Shown: positions 1 to 9,955 of the stretch, in pieces
Layout: the number at the start of each line of letters is the position of its first letter
Numbering within the stretch: position 1 is the stretch's first letter
NCBI GenBank assembly: GCA_039105265.1
Contig: JAPFFF010000026.1
Span: 434,001 to 498,000, forward strand
DNA from: Tritrichomonas musculus
Lineage: Eukaryota; Parabasalia; Tritrichomonadida; Tritrichomonadidae
DNA length: 64,000 bases
Direction: 5' to 3'
Notes under the pieces: generated by a model
Databases searched by the model: none
Told to the model about the DNA's origin: nothing
The model's input: only the letters and a program-made list of their open reading frames with translations
Translations under genes and position numbers: made by a program

Positions 1-497
1 TTCCACTTCTACATTCATTTAAAATGAAAATTTTGATACATTTGGAAACATAGCACTTTTCTGATATAACTTCCTCAATTTTATTTCTTAACAATTTGTA
101 TCGTATTCATTTATTTATTTTCATCTATAAAACAAATAAAAATAGATAGATATATCGATATTATACTCAAAAAAAAAAAAATGAGATGACATAACACTAA
201 AAATGCAATTTCCCAAAATTTAACAAAATTTTATAAATTTTCATCTCATTTAATTTGTTATTCTTTATCAAAAAAATGATAACTCGAATTTAAATATTTT
301 TATATAGAGAATTGGTATAAATAAATTACCATATTTAAAATTTTCAATTAAAACAATGAAGAATATATTCAAATGTTTGACAATTTATTTAATAAAATGC
401 ATTCAATATTGTTATTTCTACAGAATATAGAGTGAAATAACCGTTAAAATTTATAAAATTTTTGTAAATTTATTAAATTTTATTTTAATTTCTTCTT
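1..497. other. AT-rich stretch without a gene
   Basis: I see only AT-rich low-complexity sequence, including an A-run near 170. No open frame of convincing composition is present on either strand. A TCATTTT-like initiator at about 498 belongs to the next gene. Confidence 0.6.
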
Positions 498-522
498 CAT
501 TTTTTATTTAAAAGTTTCTTTT

Positions 523-1303
523 ATGTCAGACGCAATTTATTTCGATGAAAGTTGCATTTTTGATCAATTTTTAATAAATCCAGAAGACATTGAAACTTCA
601 GAAACAGAAATAAATGAAACAATCAAAAGATGCTCTAGTGAACAGGCACAAGTCAACAGTAACTATCTTGATGACTATATGAATTTTGAATTTATACCGC
701 CTATTCAATATTCAAATGAAAACAACGAACAACCTCAATCAAATGAAAATGAAATGAGCAATCAACCATCTGTAGCATGGCTTGATAATAATGATAATGA
801 TAATAATCAAAAGAGAAATTCATCTGGGTCTCGTCTTAGGAGACCTAAAACGATATTGTCTCTTTCAAAAGAACAAAAATGTTTCAAAGATGGTTATTAT
901 AAAATATTTACAAGTAGAAAGAAATTTAAGAAAGAATATGTTGTCAAAATACATAACGATATTCTTGCTAATATTTTAGGATTTCAAAAAATACAACGAA
1001 ATGAAAGTCGTTCAATTGACACATATTTTCAAAATTACGCTCCATACAAAGATCAAATATTTCAAGTTCTTAGATCAAAGAAAGAGATAATCATAAAAAA
1101 AATTTTGATAAATTTTGATTAAATAAATATTTTATATCTAATCATATCAATATTTATTGAAGTCTAATGAAAGTGTAGCTAAAAATGTGATAAATTCACT
1201 TGAATATGAAACAAAAGAATTCAAAAATGAATTTGAATTATTTCAGAGATTGTACCTTAAGCTTGAAATACAAATTTCCAACCGAATTGAAATATATATA
1301 TAA
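523..1303 (+). pseudogene. Frameshifted hypothetical protein gene
   Basis: The first frame runs 523-1122 (199 residues). It has an acidic, Asn-rich N-terminal half and a basic C-terminal half from about residue 115 with many Lys and Arg. It stops at TAA 1120-1122. A second frame, open from 1142 to the TAA at 1301-1303, continues in a different phase with strongly protein-like composition (ESVAKNVINSLEYETKEF and onward). This suggests one gene broken by a frameshift and stop. The ATG at 523 lies 23 bases after a TCATTTTT initiator-like sequence near 498-505, so the promoter may be intact. I do not recognise the family. The acidic-then-basic layout could suit a nuclear protein, but that is a guess. 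It could also be two separate small genes. Confidence 0.5.
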
Positions 1304-1832
1304 AAGAATTAAATAAAAATTGGAGTAAAAATTAAAATTTGGCTTTTTATCGGTTTTCTTGTACTCGATATGAACGATGATTGAAAAGATTTTTATCTCA
1401 ATGAATTAATAAAAAAATAAGATATTTAATCTATTTCTTCGAGATTCTAGATTCTCTTTCCTTAATTTGTTTAGTATATAAACAACAATATTTTCCATTT
1501 GAATTTTTGTTATAATGTCAATGTTTGAATAATTTTTGTTTTATAAAACTTTCAATTAATTGAAAAGAATTTTGTGGCATTTCATAATTTTCATCTTTGT
1601 TTAATATAAATAAATGTACACAAAAAAATTATTTCAATGATCCAACAAGAGAAAAAAATGAAGGTTTTTTTTTCAAAATCTTTTTTGAAAGCAAAATTTT
1701 TATTTGAAAATACATTCTCAATTTTCTCAAAATTTTTTAATTATTTCAATGAATTAGAAAAATTTTTAATCAAACTTTGACAATGGAACAGGACAAAAAT
1801 AAAAATAAAAATTATTTAATTGCATTATCATA
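1304..1832. other. AT-rich stretch without a gene
   Basis: This is low-complexity AT-rich sequence with scattered stops in all frames. I see nothing in it except the initiator of the next gene at its end. Confidence 0.6.
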
Positions 1833-1839
1833 TCATTTT
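1833..1839 (+). promoter_or_regulatory. Trichomonad initiator (Inr) of the P2-like gene
   Basis: TCATTTT matches the trichomonad initiator consensus TCA(+1)Py(T/A). The presumed start A at 1835 lies 10 bases before the ATG at 1845, within the short leaders usual in these organisms. Confidence 0.55.
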
Positions 1840-1844
1840 TATAA

Positions 1845-2192
1845 ATGAAATATATAGCTGCTTATATGTTAGTCAAATTAAATAAAGAGAATCCAAAAGT
1901 CGAAGATATAAAAAGGATAATTGAAAGTGTTGGAAATGAATTTGAAGAAAGGAAAGCAGAAGAAATCATCAATAAATTAGAAGGACGAAACATTAACGAA
2001 GTTATTGAAGAAGGTCAAACAAAACTCAGAAATATTTCAAACGACGGAACAACAAGAAATGAACAACAAACATCAAACGAACAAATTGGAGATAAAGACA
2101 AAGATAAAGACAATGACAGAGAAAGAGAAGAAATAAATGAAGAAGAAGAAGCATTAGAACTTGGAGATGTTTTTGATGATCTTTTCAATTAA
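1845..2192 (+). CDS. 60S acidic ribosomal protein P2-like
   Basis: This 115-residue protein begins MKYIAAYMLVKLNKENP and continues with VEDIKRIIESVG and IINKLEGRNINEVIEEG. That is the conserved N-terminal dimerisation region of eukaryotic P2 stalk proteins, which sit as P1/P2 dimers on P0 in the large-subunit stalk and recruit elongation factors. The Ala-rich hinge is replaced by an Asn/Gln/Thr stretch and a charged Lys-Asp-Glu run. The tail ends in DVFDDLFN, not the usual acidic tail with a MGFGLFD-type end. Length matches the family. An initiator 10 bases upstream supports the start. The odd tail and hinge suggest a diverged paralogue rather than the main stalk protein. Confidence 0.8.
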   Translation: MKYIAAYMLVKLNKENPKVEDIKRIIESVGNEFEERKAEEIINKLEGRNINEVIEEGQTKLRNISNDGTTRNEQQTSNEQIGDKDKDKDNDREREEINEEEEALELGDVFDDLFN

Positions 2193-2305
2193 ATTTAAAT
2201 AAAAAAGTTATTTGATTAATATTTTTTCTTTATTTTATAAAAAATGTTTGTCATTTAATTAAGATAAGAAATAAAAAAAGTAGTGAAAAGTGAAAAGTGA
2301 AAAAG

Positions 2306-2377
2306 AGGGGACGACCGGAATCGAACCGATGACCAGTGGAACTGCAATCCAATACTCTACCATTGAGCTACATCCCC
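2306..2377 (-). tRNA. tRNA-Cys (GCA)
   Basis: Read on the minus strand, 72 bases fold as a full cloverleaf: acceptor GGGGATG/CGTCCCC with U73, D stem GCTC/GAGT, anticodon loop TTGCAGT (anticodon GCA), and T arm with TTCGATT. U73 and GCA together identify cysteine. A Pol III terminator (TCTTTTTC) follows directly. The sequence appears identical to the copy at 6793-6864. Confidence 0.95.
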
Positions 2378-2507
2378 TTCTATTCTTTCATTTTATTATA
2401 ATAATATCTTGATTTTTTGCCAATATAGAAAGTCATTTTAATTATTATTATTTTGGTAAATCTTAATATCTTCTAGTTCAGGGATTTATTAAAATATTTT
2501 TTTGATG

Positions 2508-2642
2508 AATTGTCAGATATCTGCTTTTATTTATGCTTATTTAAAATTTTTCAAGTTTATTCAATTAATAATTAATTATGATTGTTTCTATAAAACAATG
2601 AATCAAAGTATAAGCAAAAATAAAAGTAGATATCTGACAATT
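2508..2642. repeat. Foldback palindrome (MITE-like)
   Basis: AATTGTCAGATATCTGCTTT at 2508 recurs inverted up to 2642. The arms are about 33 bases with two or three mismatches and the loop is about 70 bases. No coding sequence is present. It could be a small inverted-repeat transposon or a solitary hairpin. Confidence 0.6.
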
Positions 2643-2748
2643 AAACAAAAAAATCTTTTGTTAAACATCTCTTCAATTGTCAATTGGAGAAAAATATAAA
2701 AATGATGAATTGAATGCATAATTATCGTTTCATACAATTTTATAAATT

Positions 2749-3903
2749 ATGAAATCCAATGAAAACTTAGAAGAAATGAAGAAGATTCAAGAAAATATTA
2801 TAGATTTTATTGAGAATGAAGATAATGTTGAAGAAAAATTTCAAAATCTTCTAAATATGATTAAAGATTTTAAAATTCGGGATAATCTGTATAAACTCAA
2901 ATTATTGGTGCATTTAATTTCAAAAATATCTTGTGATCACCATCGAGGAACGAATTTTTTTAGTAAAATCGAGCAAATTTTATGTGTTTTTAAAGAAGAT
3001 TTGAGAAAATATTTTTCAAGTTCAGAACTCTTCCATATTTTCAAAAGCGACAAAAGAATTCTTTTATTTCTTATTACAGAAAATTTAATGGTAATAAACG
3101 AATTTATCGTTAAAAAATTTTGTAAAAGAAAATATTTATTAGCGAAATATCCAGAGTACTTTTCGCCAGAATTAAAACCATTTGTTAATGAGAAATTGTT
3201 TTCAAAGAATTTTGGTTTAATCAAACGAATAAGTAAAGATTTGCCTGATGATTTTTATGAAAAAAGAAAAATTGGTGAAAATGACACTTTTATTTGTAAA
3301 CTGATTCAAAAAGATTTGATTGAAGAATTTATCACATATGTAAATAGAAATATGTATCAACTTAATTCTATAATCAGTACATCTATTTATGAAACAAATG
3401 CTTTTTTGCTCAAACAATATTTGACATATTTGATTGATTATGCTGCATTTTATGGATCAATTCAAATTTTTAATTATTTACGATTAAATGGAGTTGAATT
3501 AAAGTCATCATTATGGATGTATGCAGTTCATGGTCAAAGTGCAGAGATAATTCATATCCTTGAAGAAAATCATGTTGGACAACCTGAACAATTAAATACT
3601 TTTTTCAAAATAAATCAATTTTATGTTAAATTATTCAATGAATCAATCAAATGTCATCATAATGATGTTGCAAATTACATATTACGCAATTTTTTACAAG
3701 ATAATAAAAATGATTCATATGATTTTTTTCCTAGTGGACTGGAGTATTATAATTTTGCTTTTGTGCCAAATGATTTCATCAATGAATCGTTATTTTATTA
3801 TTTATGTAGATATGACTATTATTTGATTGTTTGCTTTCTTTTGAATAATGCAAATATTGATATAAATAAGAAGACAATTTGCATAATTATTTTTTTTATA
3901 TAA
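2749..3903 (+). pseudogene. 5' part of a trichomonad ankyrin-repeat (DUF3447-type) protein gene
   Basis: This open frame of 384 residues starts MKSNENLEEMKKIQENIIDF. It has the N-terminal helical region seen in the large trichomonad family of DUF3447/ankyrin proteins (DYIENEDN-like opening, an SKISCDHHRG-like block, and FKSDKRILLFLI). The first ankyrin-like unit is AAFYGSIQIFNYLRLNGVEL, and the last ends CFLLNNANIDINKKT. The frame then runs into a stop at 3901-3903, while further ankyrin repeats continue downstream to 5632 (separate entry). The gene is therefore probably a relic, unless the spacers are removed from the transcript. Such proteins are presumed cytosolic protein-binding scaffolds; no specific role is known. 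Confidence 0.6.
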
Positions 3904-4053
3904 TTATGAATTAGTGGATTTATACAATTTGAAATCAAGAATTGTAATGAAATACAAAATTGAATTTTTTTAATAAAATTCAAAAAATCAAACTTTTTGA
4001 TATGATTTAAAATGATTTGTATTTCAATGAAATTTCACAATTGATTTTATGCA

Positions 4054-5632
4054 ACACCATTATATGGAGCTGTTTTAAGCGGAGATGTAGAAATTGTCAA
4101 ACTTCTATTAGCAATTGATAAGATTGATATTAATGCAATTAATATTTTCATCTATAATTTTTGTTTGTTTTATACTGTTTAAATCATTTATTTCAACACA
4201 ATTCTATAATCATTTATTTCAATCATAATATATGAAATTATATATTTCAATAATATTTGAAATCAAATATACTAATAGAATTTTAGTTACTCTTTTTTCA
4301 TATTCAAAATCTTGAATTTCAATTGCATTTGATGTCATCTTTTTTTATATGATTTCAATATTTCATGTTTTAATTATATTTGAAATGATTTTTTTTAAAT
4401 GAAATTATCATTAAAGTTTTGATAAAACTGCATTACAAGCAGCAGTTGAAAAAGAAAATGAAGAAATTGTTAAACTTTTATTAATGTTTGACAATATTGA
4501 TGTTAATATTTTATATATTTTATATTAAATGTTTTTTGATAGAATTCTCAAAGATTTTTTATAATTACGTTCACATAATATTGTTTTAATTGGATTGGGA
4601 TTTAGAATGATGTGTTTCAATGATATTTAATATCACATCTTTCAATATGATTTTGATTCAATGACTTCAATAAAGTTCAATATCAAAGGTTTAAATCACA
4701 TTCCAAATGATATTTTTACCAATGAAATTTAAAATAAAAATAATTTAATCAAACAACATTATTTACAGCAGTTGAAAAAGAAAATGTGGAGATTGTCAAG
4801 CTTTTATTAATGAATGACAAAATAGATGTCAATATTATTCGAATCATAAAATGAATCAGTTTTAATGATATTTGAAATTTAAAAATTTCCGATAAAATTC
4901 CAAATTAATCTTATGAAACAGTTTTATATAAAGCAGTTGAAAAAGAAAATGTGGAGATTGTCAAACTTTTATTAAATAATGACAAAATTGATGTAAATAT
5001 CATTAATATTTTTTTTTTATTTATTTGTTTTCATAGAATTTTAACAAAAAAATTAAATGATATTTATCATCACAATTTTAAATTGGATAATAAATTATGT
5101 GTTTTTAATTGCATTTGAAATTGCATACTTTAATTATATTCAATACTATTCGTTTAAATGAAATTTGACTTATAATTCATAGGACAGCGTTTTTTCTTGC
5201 AGTTCAAAAGGAAAATCTTGAAATAATAAAAATATTCTTAAAAGATGAAAGATTAGATGTTAACATTCCTTGTATTTATAAAAAGCGGAATGGAATTCAT
5301 TCAAAATTTTTGTATAAAATTCTTTATTTTATACTTTACATTGTTTGAATCATCAATATTGAATGAAATTCCTTTAACTACATTTAATTTCAAAACGCCA
5401 CTTCATTTTGCAGTTAATGATAAAAATATAGAAGTTGTTAAATTATTATTAAAGCAGCCAAATATAAATGTTGATGCGACTGATGACATTTGAAACAAAT
5501 TATATATGAAATTACTAAATGCAATTTAATGGTCTTTATAGAAATTTTTGGAGAAACCCATTTGACTTGTGCCAGAATGAAAGAATTCTAAAATTATTAG
5601 AAAGAAGAAAAGAATGTGAAGGAAAAACATGA
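4054..5632 (+). pseudogene. Ankyrin repeats separated by AT-rich spacers, continuation of the gene at 2749
   Basis: Seven ankyrin or ankyrin-end blocks follow at about 4054-4141, 4432-4512, 4756-4840, 4918-5010, 5183-5266, 5389-5490 and 5549-5632. Examples are TPLYGAVLSGDVEIVKLLL, AVEKENVEIVKLLLNNDKID and TPLHFAVNDKNIEVVKLLL. They lie in different frames and are separated by roughly 60-290 bases of AT-rich sequence with stops. The last block (NERILKLLERRKECEGKT) looks like a natural C-terminus, ending with TGA at 5630-5632. No trichomonad intron signals (GTAYGT with ACTAACACACAG) are visible. I read this as a decayed ankyrin gene. Confidence 0.6.
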
Positions 5633-5773
5633 TTTTTCTTGCTAAGGAAAGTATTAGCTGAGATTTTATTCCATTTCTAATGACTATTGTTATATAAATG
5701 AAGAAGAAAAGATAAAACTTTGAGTTGGTTTTGATGATTCAATTTTTGATAAAAATATCATTGTATAAATATA

Positions 5774-6676
5774 GGGGGTGGAAAAAGTCCGTAGGCGGAC
5801 CTTTTTTTTATAAGTAAAATAGATTTTTTAAAAAATAAAATATAAATATATACATAAGTATATGTATGCTATTATATATATAAATAGTAATTCCAATCAT
5901 TTTATTGAATGTTAGTAAATTGTGAAAAATAGTAAAAAGTAATAAAAAAATTTTGATGATTTTTATTTTCACGGCCTCTGAAAACACGGGGAAAAAAGAT
6001 CAATTTGAAATAAATATTAATTTTTGTTCATGATTATAATTATGTAGATGCAAAATGATATATTACTACAAAGAAAAACAAATAAATAATATGAATTCAG
6101 AAAACTCAAGTGGATTGAATAGATTTTTATGTTTTTGAAGCTATATTTGGTTAAATAGTGAATGCTTTTATATCAAAGGATCATATAAATCTGACCAAAT
6201 CAAAATAAAAGCAAGTTTATTTTTTTACTTATACTAAAAAATAAACGAAATATTTTTTTCTTTAAAACTCATCTAGATATTGTTATCATTATTATCAAAG
6301 CATCAATTTTTTGAACTTTTTGAGAGCAAAGTAAAGGCATGTCATATTAAAACCTAAAAAAAATTGGCAAAGAATATTTTATTTTTTCATTTACTAAATA
6401 TTATTTTATACATATTCATGTACTTGGTATTGTAAACTATAAATTTTGATTGAACGTAAATTAGTTTGCATCTAACGAAATGAGTTTTTACAAATGACCA
6501 AAAATTTGAATACTTTTCCAACATACGTTTATAATTATGTATTAAAAGTTTGAAATACATTGTTATTCACATATAATAAAAGGTTAGAAGAATATATAAT
6601 TATAAATATGAAAACTTTTCAAAAAGTCTTTTTGTGTGTTTAAAAAAAGGTCCGCCTATGGACTTTTTCCACCCCC
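5774..6676. mobile_element. 903-bp TA-flanked inverted-repeat element, non-autonomous
   Basis: GGGGGTGGAAAAAGTCC at 5774 is repeated inverted at the right end, with CTATGGACTTTTTCCACCCC ending at 6676. The terminal repeats continue through the GGCGGACC region, about 37 bases with one mismatch. Both ends abut TA, as expected of Tc1/mariner-type insertions. No transposase frame is visible inside, so it is a MITE-like or decayed copy. Confidence 0.75.
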
Positions 6677-6792
6677 TATATAAATTGAACTTTGAGTTGG
6701 TTTTAATATATAATATGTATCAATTCATACAAACTAAATTTCCACTTTTTGGATTGATTTATGAAAAAAAGAATTAAAAAAATGTGAAAAAG

Positions 6793-6864
6793 AGGGGACG
6801 ACCGGAATCGAACCGATGACCAGTGGAACTGCAATCCAATACTCTACCATTGAGCTACATCCCC
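6793..6864 (-). tRNA. tRNA-Cys (GCA), second copy
   Basis: This has the same 72-base cloverleaf, anticodon GCA and U73 as the gene at 2306-2377. The same T-run terminator follows on the 3' side, and a few flanking bases are shared on both sides (GTGAAAAAGA and CCCCTTCTAT). This indicates a duplication that copied a little flank. Confidence 0.95.
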
Positions 6865-7346
6865 TTCTATTATTTTATTTTTCATAGCAATATCTTTATT
6901 TTCTAACACTTCAAATTCACTTTTTATATTTTTACCAAAATTACTTATTGTCAAGAATTTATTCAAGAATTAGCTTTAAAAAAGAAACAAATGCATTGAA
7001 ACAATAAAATAATGAATTGATATTACATTGCATTTGAATTTATATAAAATTAAGATATGTTGTTTATAAAAAGAAATTGTGCTTTGACATGAGAGTATCT
7101 TTTGATTTTAAATGATGAAAAAATTTTGTCTGCTTATTATTAAAAAAGCATTTTGATGTTTCCTTCAAAATTCAAATCATTTGAATTTTACAGCTCACCA
7201 AGAACAATCAAAATGCAAAGCAAAAATTCATTACCAGCTTTCAAAACAGGAACTCATCAAATTAAAATATGATAAAAAAATAATAGAGCTATTAGTCATA
7301 ATATTGATTTTTTTTTATAAACACACTAATTTGGAATTAAAAAAAT
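6865..7346. other. AT-rich stretch without a gene
   Basis: An 81-codon open stretch on the plus strand overlaps the histone 3' end and looks like a chance frame. I see nothing else. Confidence 0.6.
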
Positions 7347-7751
7347 TTATTCTTCTTTACCTTTCTTTGTTGGACCGAGAAGAACTTTATGTATATGTGG
7401 AACAACGCCGGCTGAAGCGATTGTAATGTGCGATAAAAGCTGATTCAATTCTTCATCATTTCTAATTGCAAGCATAATATGACGGGGAGAAATACGAGTT
7501 TTCTTGTTATCACGAGCTGCATTTCCTGCAAGTTCGAGTACTTCAACTGTAAGATATTCTAGGACTGCTGCCATGAAAACTGGAGCTCCTGCGCCTACAC
7601 GTTCTCCATAGCGCCCTTCACGAAGGAAACGGTGAAGACGGCCGACTGGGAATTGAAGTCCTGCTCGAGATGATCTTGTCTTTGGATGCTGGCGCTCACC
7701 ATCAACTGCTGTTTTTGAAGCTGTTTTCTTGACACCTTTCTTTGCTGGCAT
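7347..7751 (-). CDS. Histone H2A
   Basis: This 134-residue core histone has the H2A signature AGLQFPVGR, the helix [40 protein letters not shown], and a short tail ending in a Lys-Gly-Lys-Glu-Glu stretch. It packs DNA in the nucleosome with H2B. Length and motifs are normal, with no intron. Codon use is more GC-rich than the surrounding DNA, as expected of a highly expressed conserved gene. A TCATTTT initiator lies 11 bases upstream of the ATG. I see no H2B or other histone gene next to it in the window. Confidence 0.97.
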   Translation of the reverse strand: MPAKKGVKKTASKTAVDGERQHPKTRSSRAGLQFPVGRLHRFLREGRYGERVGAGAPVFMAAVLEYLTVEVLELAGNAARDNKKTRISPRHIMLAIRNDEELNQLLSHITIASAGVVPHIHKVLLGPTKKGKEE

Positions 7752-7757
7752 TAAGAG

Positions 7758-7764
7758 AAAATGA
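7758..7764 (-). promoter_or_regulatory. Initiator (Inr) of histone H2A
   Basis: On the minus strand this reads TCATTTT, with the presumed start A at 7762 giving an 11-base leader. It matches the trichomonad initiator consensus. Confidence 0.65.
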
Positions 7765-8450
7765 AGTCAGTCCTGCCTTTGAAGTTTTTTTTCATTTTGA
7801 CGCCAATTTTGAATAAATGAAAAAATTAAATAGAAGAGGTATAAAATTGCATTTGATGAATTTTTTATGACATTTTGCATCCACAAATTTTTTTTTTAAA
7901 ATTAATATATTTTATTGAGCATGCCTTTTATAAAGATATCAATGTCCAGAAGTTATCATTGATTATTTGAACGAAATCAAAGCAATTTTATTTTTGAAAC
8001 TGTTAAATGAAATCAAAGCATTACAAAAGCTATTGAATTCGAAAATTATATGATTCAGATTATTCCAGTTAGTTTTAAAGTATAATTTATTACGATAATT
8101 AAGAATAATTTTAAAAATCAAATATAAATCATTGAAAATTTGGTTTTTGAATCACTTGACCATTTTCTTGGAAATGTTGGTCAATATTGAAGTTAAAGAT
8201 TCTTTTTATTGTTCACGACTGAAAGGAGTCAGCTTCTCTAGGTGTTTATATAGATTTTCAGAAAGGTAATTAGAGCCCACTCTACCCTACTAACTGAAGG
8301 AAGAGAGCGGTAGGAAAAGAAAAGAAAAAACTTTTGCTTTAGCAAAAGAGAGATAATGAAGCATGGCTTCACCCATCCAAAGCCACGAACCACAGTGGTC
8401 AATATGGTTGCTAAATTATATTTAGAGTGGTGGCCAGAAATGATAGGTAA
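7765..8450. other. No gene; AT-rich, then a moderately GC-rich patch from about 8220
   Basis: From 8220 the base composition shifts (AGAGCCCACTCTACCCTAC and later patches). A short hairpin, CTTTTGCTTTAGCAAAAG, lies near 8331-8348. The 72-codon minus-strand frame here has no recognisable protein features. This may be a scrap of another mobile element. Confidence 0.4.
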
Positions 8451-8636
8451 TACCAAAATGTTAAGAAAACTCTCGCATTTTTCATAGGAGCTTTATTAAT
8501 GCTTGCTTCGTCAATGATGTATGAAATAATCTTTTTGTTTGGCATTATATCACTTATAGCGTTTCCCAAAAGGTACCTGACAACGAGGAATCCAAAAGTA
8601 TTTCTTTCTTTTGGACTTATTGCTGGGGTTTATTAA
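8451..8636 (+). pseudogene. Remnant of a membrane protein frame
   Basis: Sixty-one codons are open between a TAA at 8448 and a TAA at 8634. They encode two hydrophobic segments (LAFFIGALLMLASSMMYEII and a FLFGIISLIA stretch), a short polar loop with FPKRYLTTRNPK, and a third hydrophobic piece. There is no upstream ATG in frame, and the first ATG is internal. I do not recognise the family. It looks like a fragment of a small integral membrane protein. Confidence 0.35.
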
Positions 8637-8706
8637 GGAAATTTAGTTAAATTTTCATTGTTAACAGTTTTTTCAGTAACATTATTTCCATCATATAGTC
8701 AGTATA

Positions 8707-9612
8707 AACTAAAATCCAAAAACTGGACCTCTCAATTTTTTTAAATATATAGAATTTTTTCAAAGCTTCTTTTAAATTTTGAATGATATTGAAATTTTGT
8801 TTACTTTCATTATGGGCTCAGGCTTTTCAGCAACCAAAATCAAATTCATTATAATTCCTTAAGCCAAGATGATAAATATGATAAATCTGATCATTCTACT
8901 CGGTCCCGAAAACAAACAAATAAGATCAAAGATAATCAAAAATTATGTAGTGATCAAGATTAATATTCCGACAAATCCTTAAGCCAAGATGATAAATATG
9001 ATAAATCTGATCATTCTTCTCGATCCCGAAAACAAACAATTAAGATCAAAGATAATCAAAAATTATGTAGTGATCAAGATTAATATTCCGACAAATCCTT
9101 AAACCAAGATGATAATTATGGTAAATCTGATCATTCTACTTGATCACAAAACCAAACAACTGAGATCGAAGATAATCAAAATACAGAATTTACAGCATCA
9201 AGCTCCAATTTCACCATCAATTAGCAGCATAGGTACTTTTAATCAAGTGAATCAGATGAATAGTTCACCACCAATTTGAACTTGAAAGTATCATAGAATA
9301 TTTAAGAAATAATGAAAATGAAGAAGAATATGTAGAATTTGAAGAAGAAGAAGAGGAAAAAGAGGAAAAAGAAGAGAATTGTACCGATGATGAAATAATG
9401 AATCCATAGCAATTTTTTATTCAATTTTCTTTCACAATTCAGATATATTGAATTTTTTATATAAAAAACTATTCAATTCTTCAATATATATTTAATTTTT
9501 GAAAGTTCCAAAAACTGGACCTCTGAAATAGAAAATAATGTTATCAAATTAAAAAATAATATTTTGAATTTCCCACAAATAAATTGAGAGGTCCAGTTTT
9601 TGGAATCCAGTT
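8707..9612. mobile_element. 906-bp TA-flanked inverted-repeat element with internal tandem repeats
   Basis: TCCAAAAACTGGACCTCTCA near 8715 recurs inverted as GAGGTCCAGTTTTTGGAA at the right end (about 9585-9605). Both ends abut TA (8705-8706 and 9613-9614). A further direct copy of CCAAAAACTGGACCTCT lies inside near 9508. The interior holds three 120-bp tandem repeats and an acidic Glu-rich stretch (about 9308-9400), but no intact transposase. Confidence 0.65.
8857..9181 (+). repeat. Three tandem copies of a 120-bp unit
   Basis: The unit starts CCTTAAGCCAAGATGATAAA at 8857, 8977 and 9097, exactly 120 bases apart. The third copy is diverged and shorter. In one frame it reads as a 40-residue polar repeat (SLSQDDKYDKSDHSTRSRKQ) broken by the same TAA in each full copy. 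It is probably a decayed protein repeat. Confidence 0.8.
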
Positions 9613-9639
9613 TACATAGAGGTAAGCTGAGTAGCAATA

Positions 9640-9700
9640 CTAAGCTGTGCTTCGGATACTACGTATCCTTCGCACACGTTCGCTTCGTTCACTAGCTTAG
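9640..9700. repeat. Palindromic terminus-like sequence
   Basis: CTAAGCT at 9640 pairs with AGCTTAG ending at 9700. The interior contains GGATACTACGTATCC, a short hairpin. The same GATACTACGTATC core lies inside the terminal hairpin of the inner Maverick at 13321. This suggests the end of a third, related element. Confidence 0.5.
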
Positions 9701-9955
9701 CTCTAATTCATTCAGTCTACCAAAAATTGACATTTTTGTCATCCTTGACCAAATTAGTATATATACCCGCCACGGTCGCGTGACAGCTAATTTAATTGAT
9801 GAAATCCCCCAAAAATTAACTGTTTTTGTATTTGATTTAGTGCTACTTGTGGCACAAGACTATAGACATATGTCTATATATGACAATTCTAATAGCGATA
9901 ACCTATAATAATGGCCAAATAAACTCTTATAATAGGCAAAATCGGCTATATTAAC

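Noticed and set aside
3904-5389. Spliceosomal introns between the ankyrin blocks
   Set aside because: I see no trichomonad-type GTAYGT or ACTAACACACAG signals at the block edges.
8238-8456. 72-codon minus-strand frame
   Set aside because: No domain, no neighbour support; composition not protein-like.
8857-9096. TAA read as glutamine (alternative genetic code) to explain in-frame TAAs in repeats and other genes
   Set aside because: Clearly functional genes here (H2A, P2-like, HMG, capsid) end normally at TAA or TGA, so the standard code holds.
8857-9181. CRISPR-like direct repeats
   Set aside because: The 120-bp copies are contiguous with no unique spacers; the context is eukaryotic.
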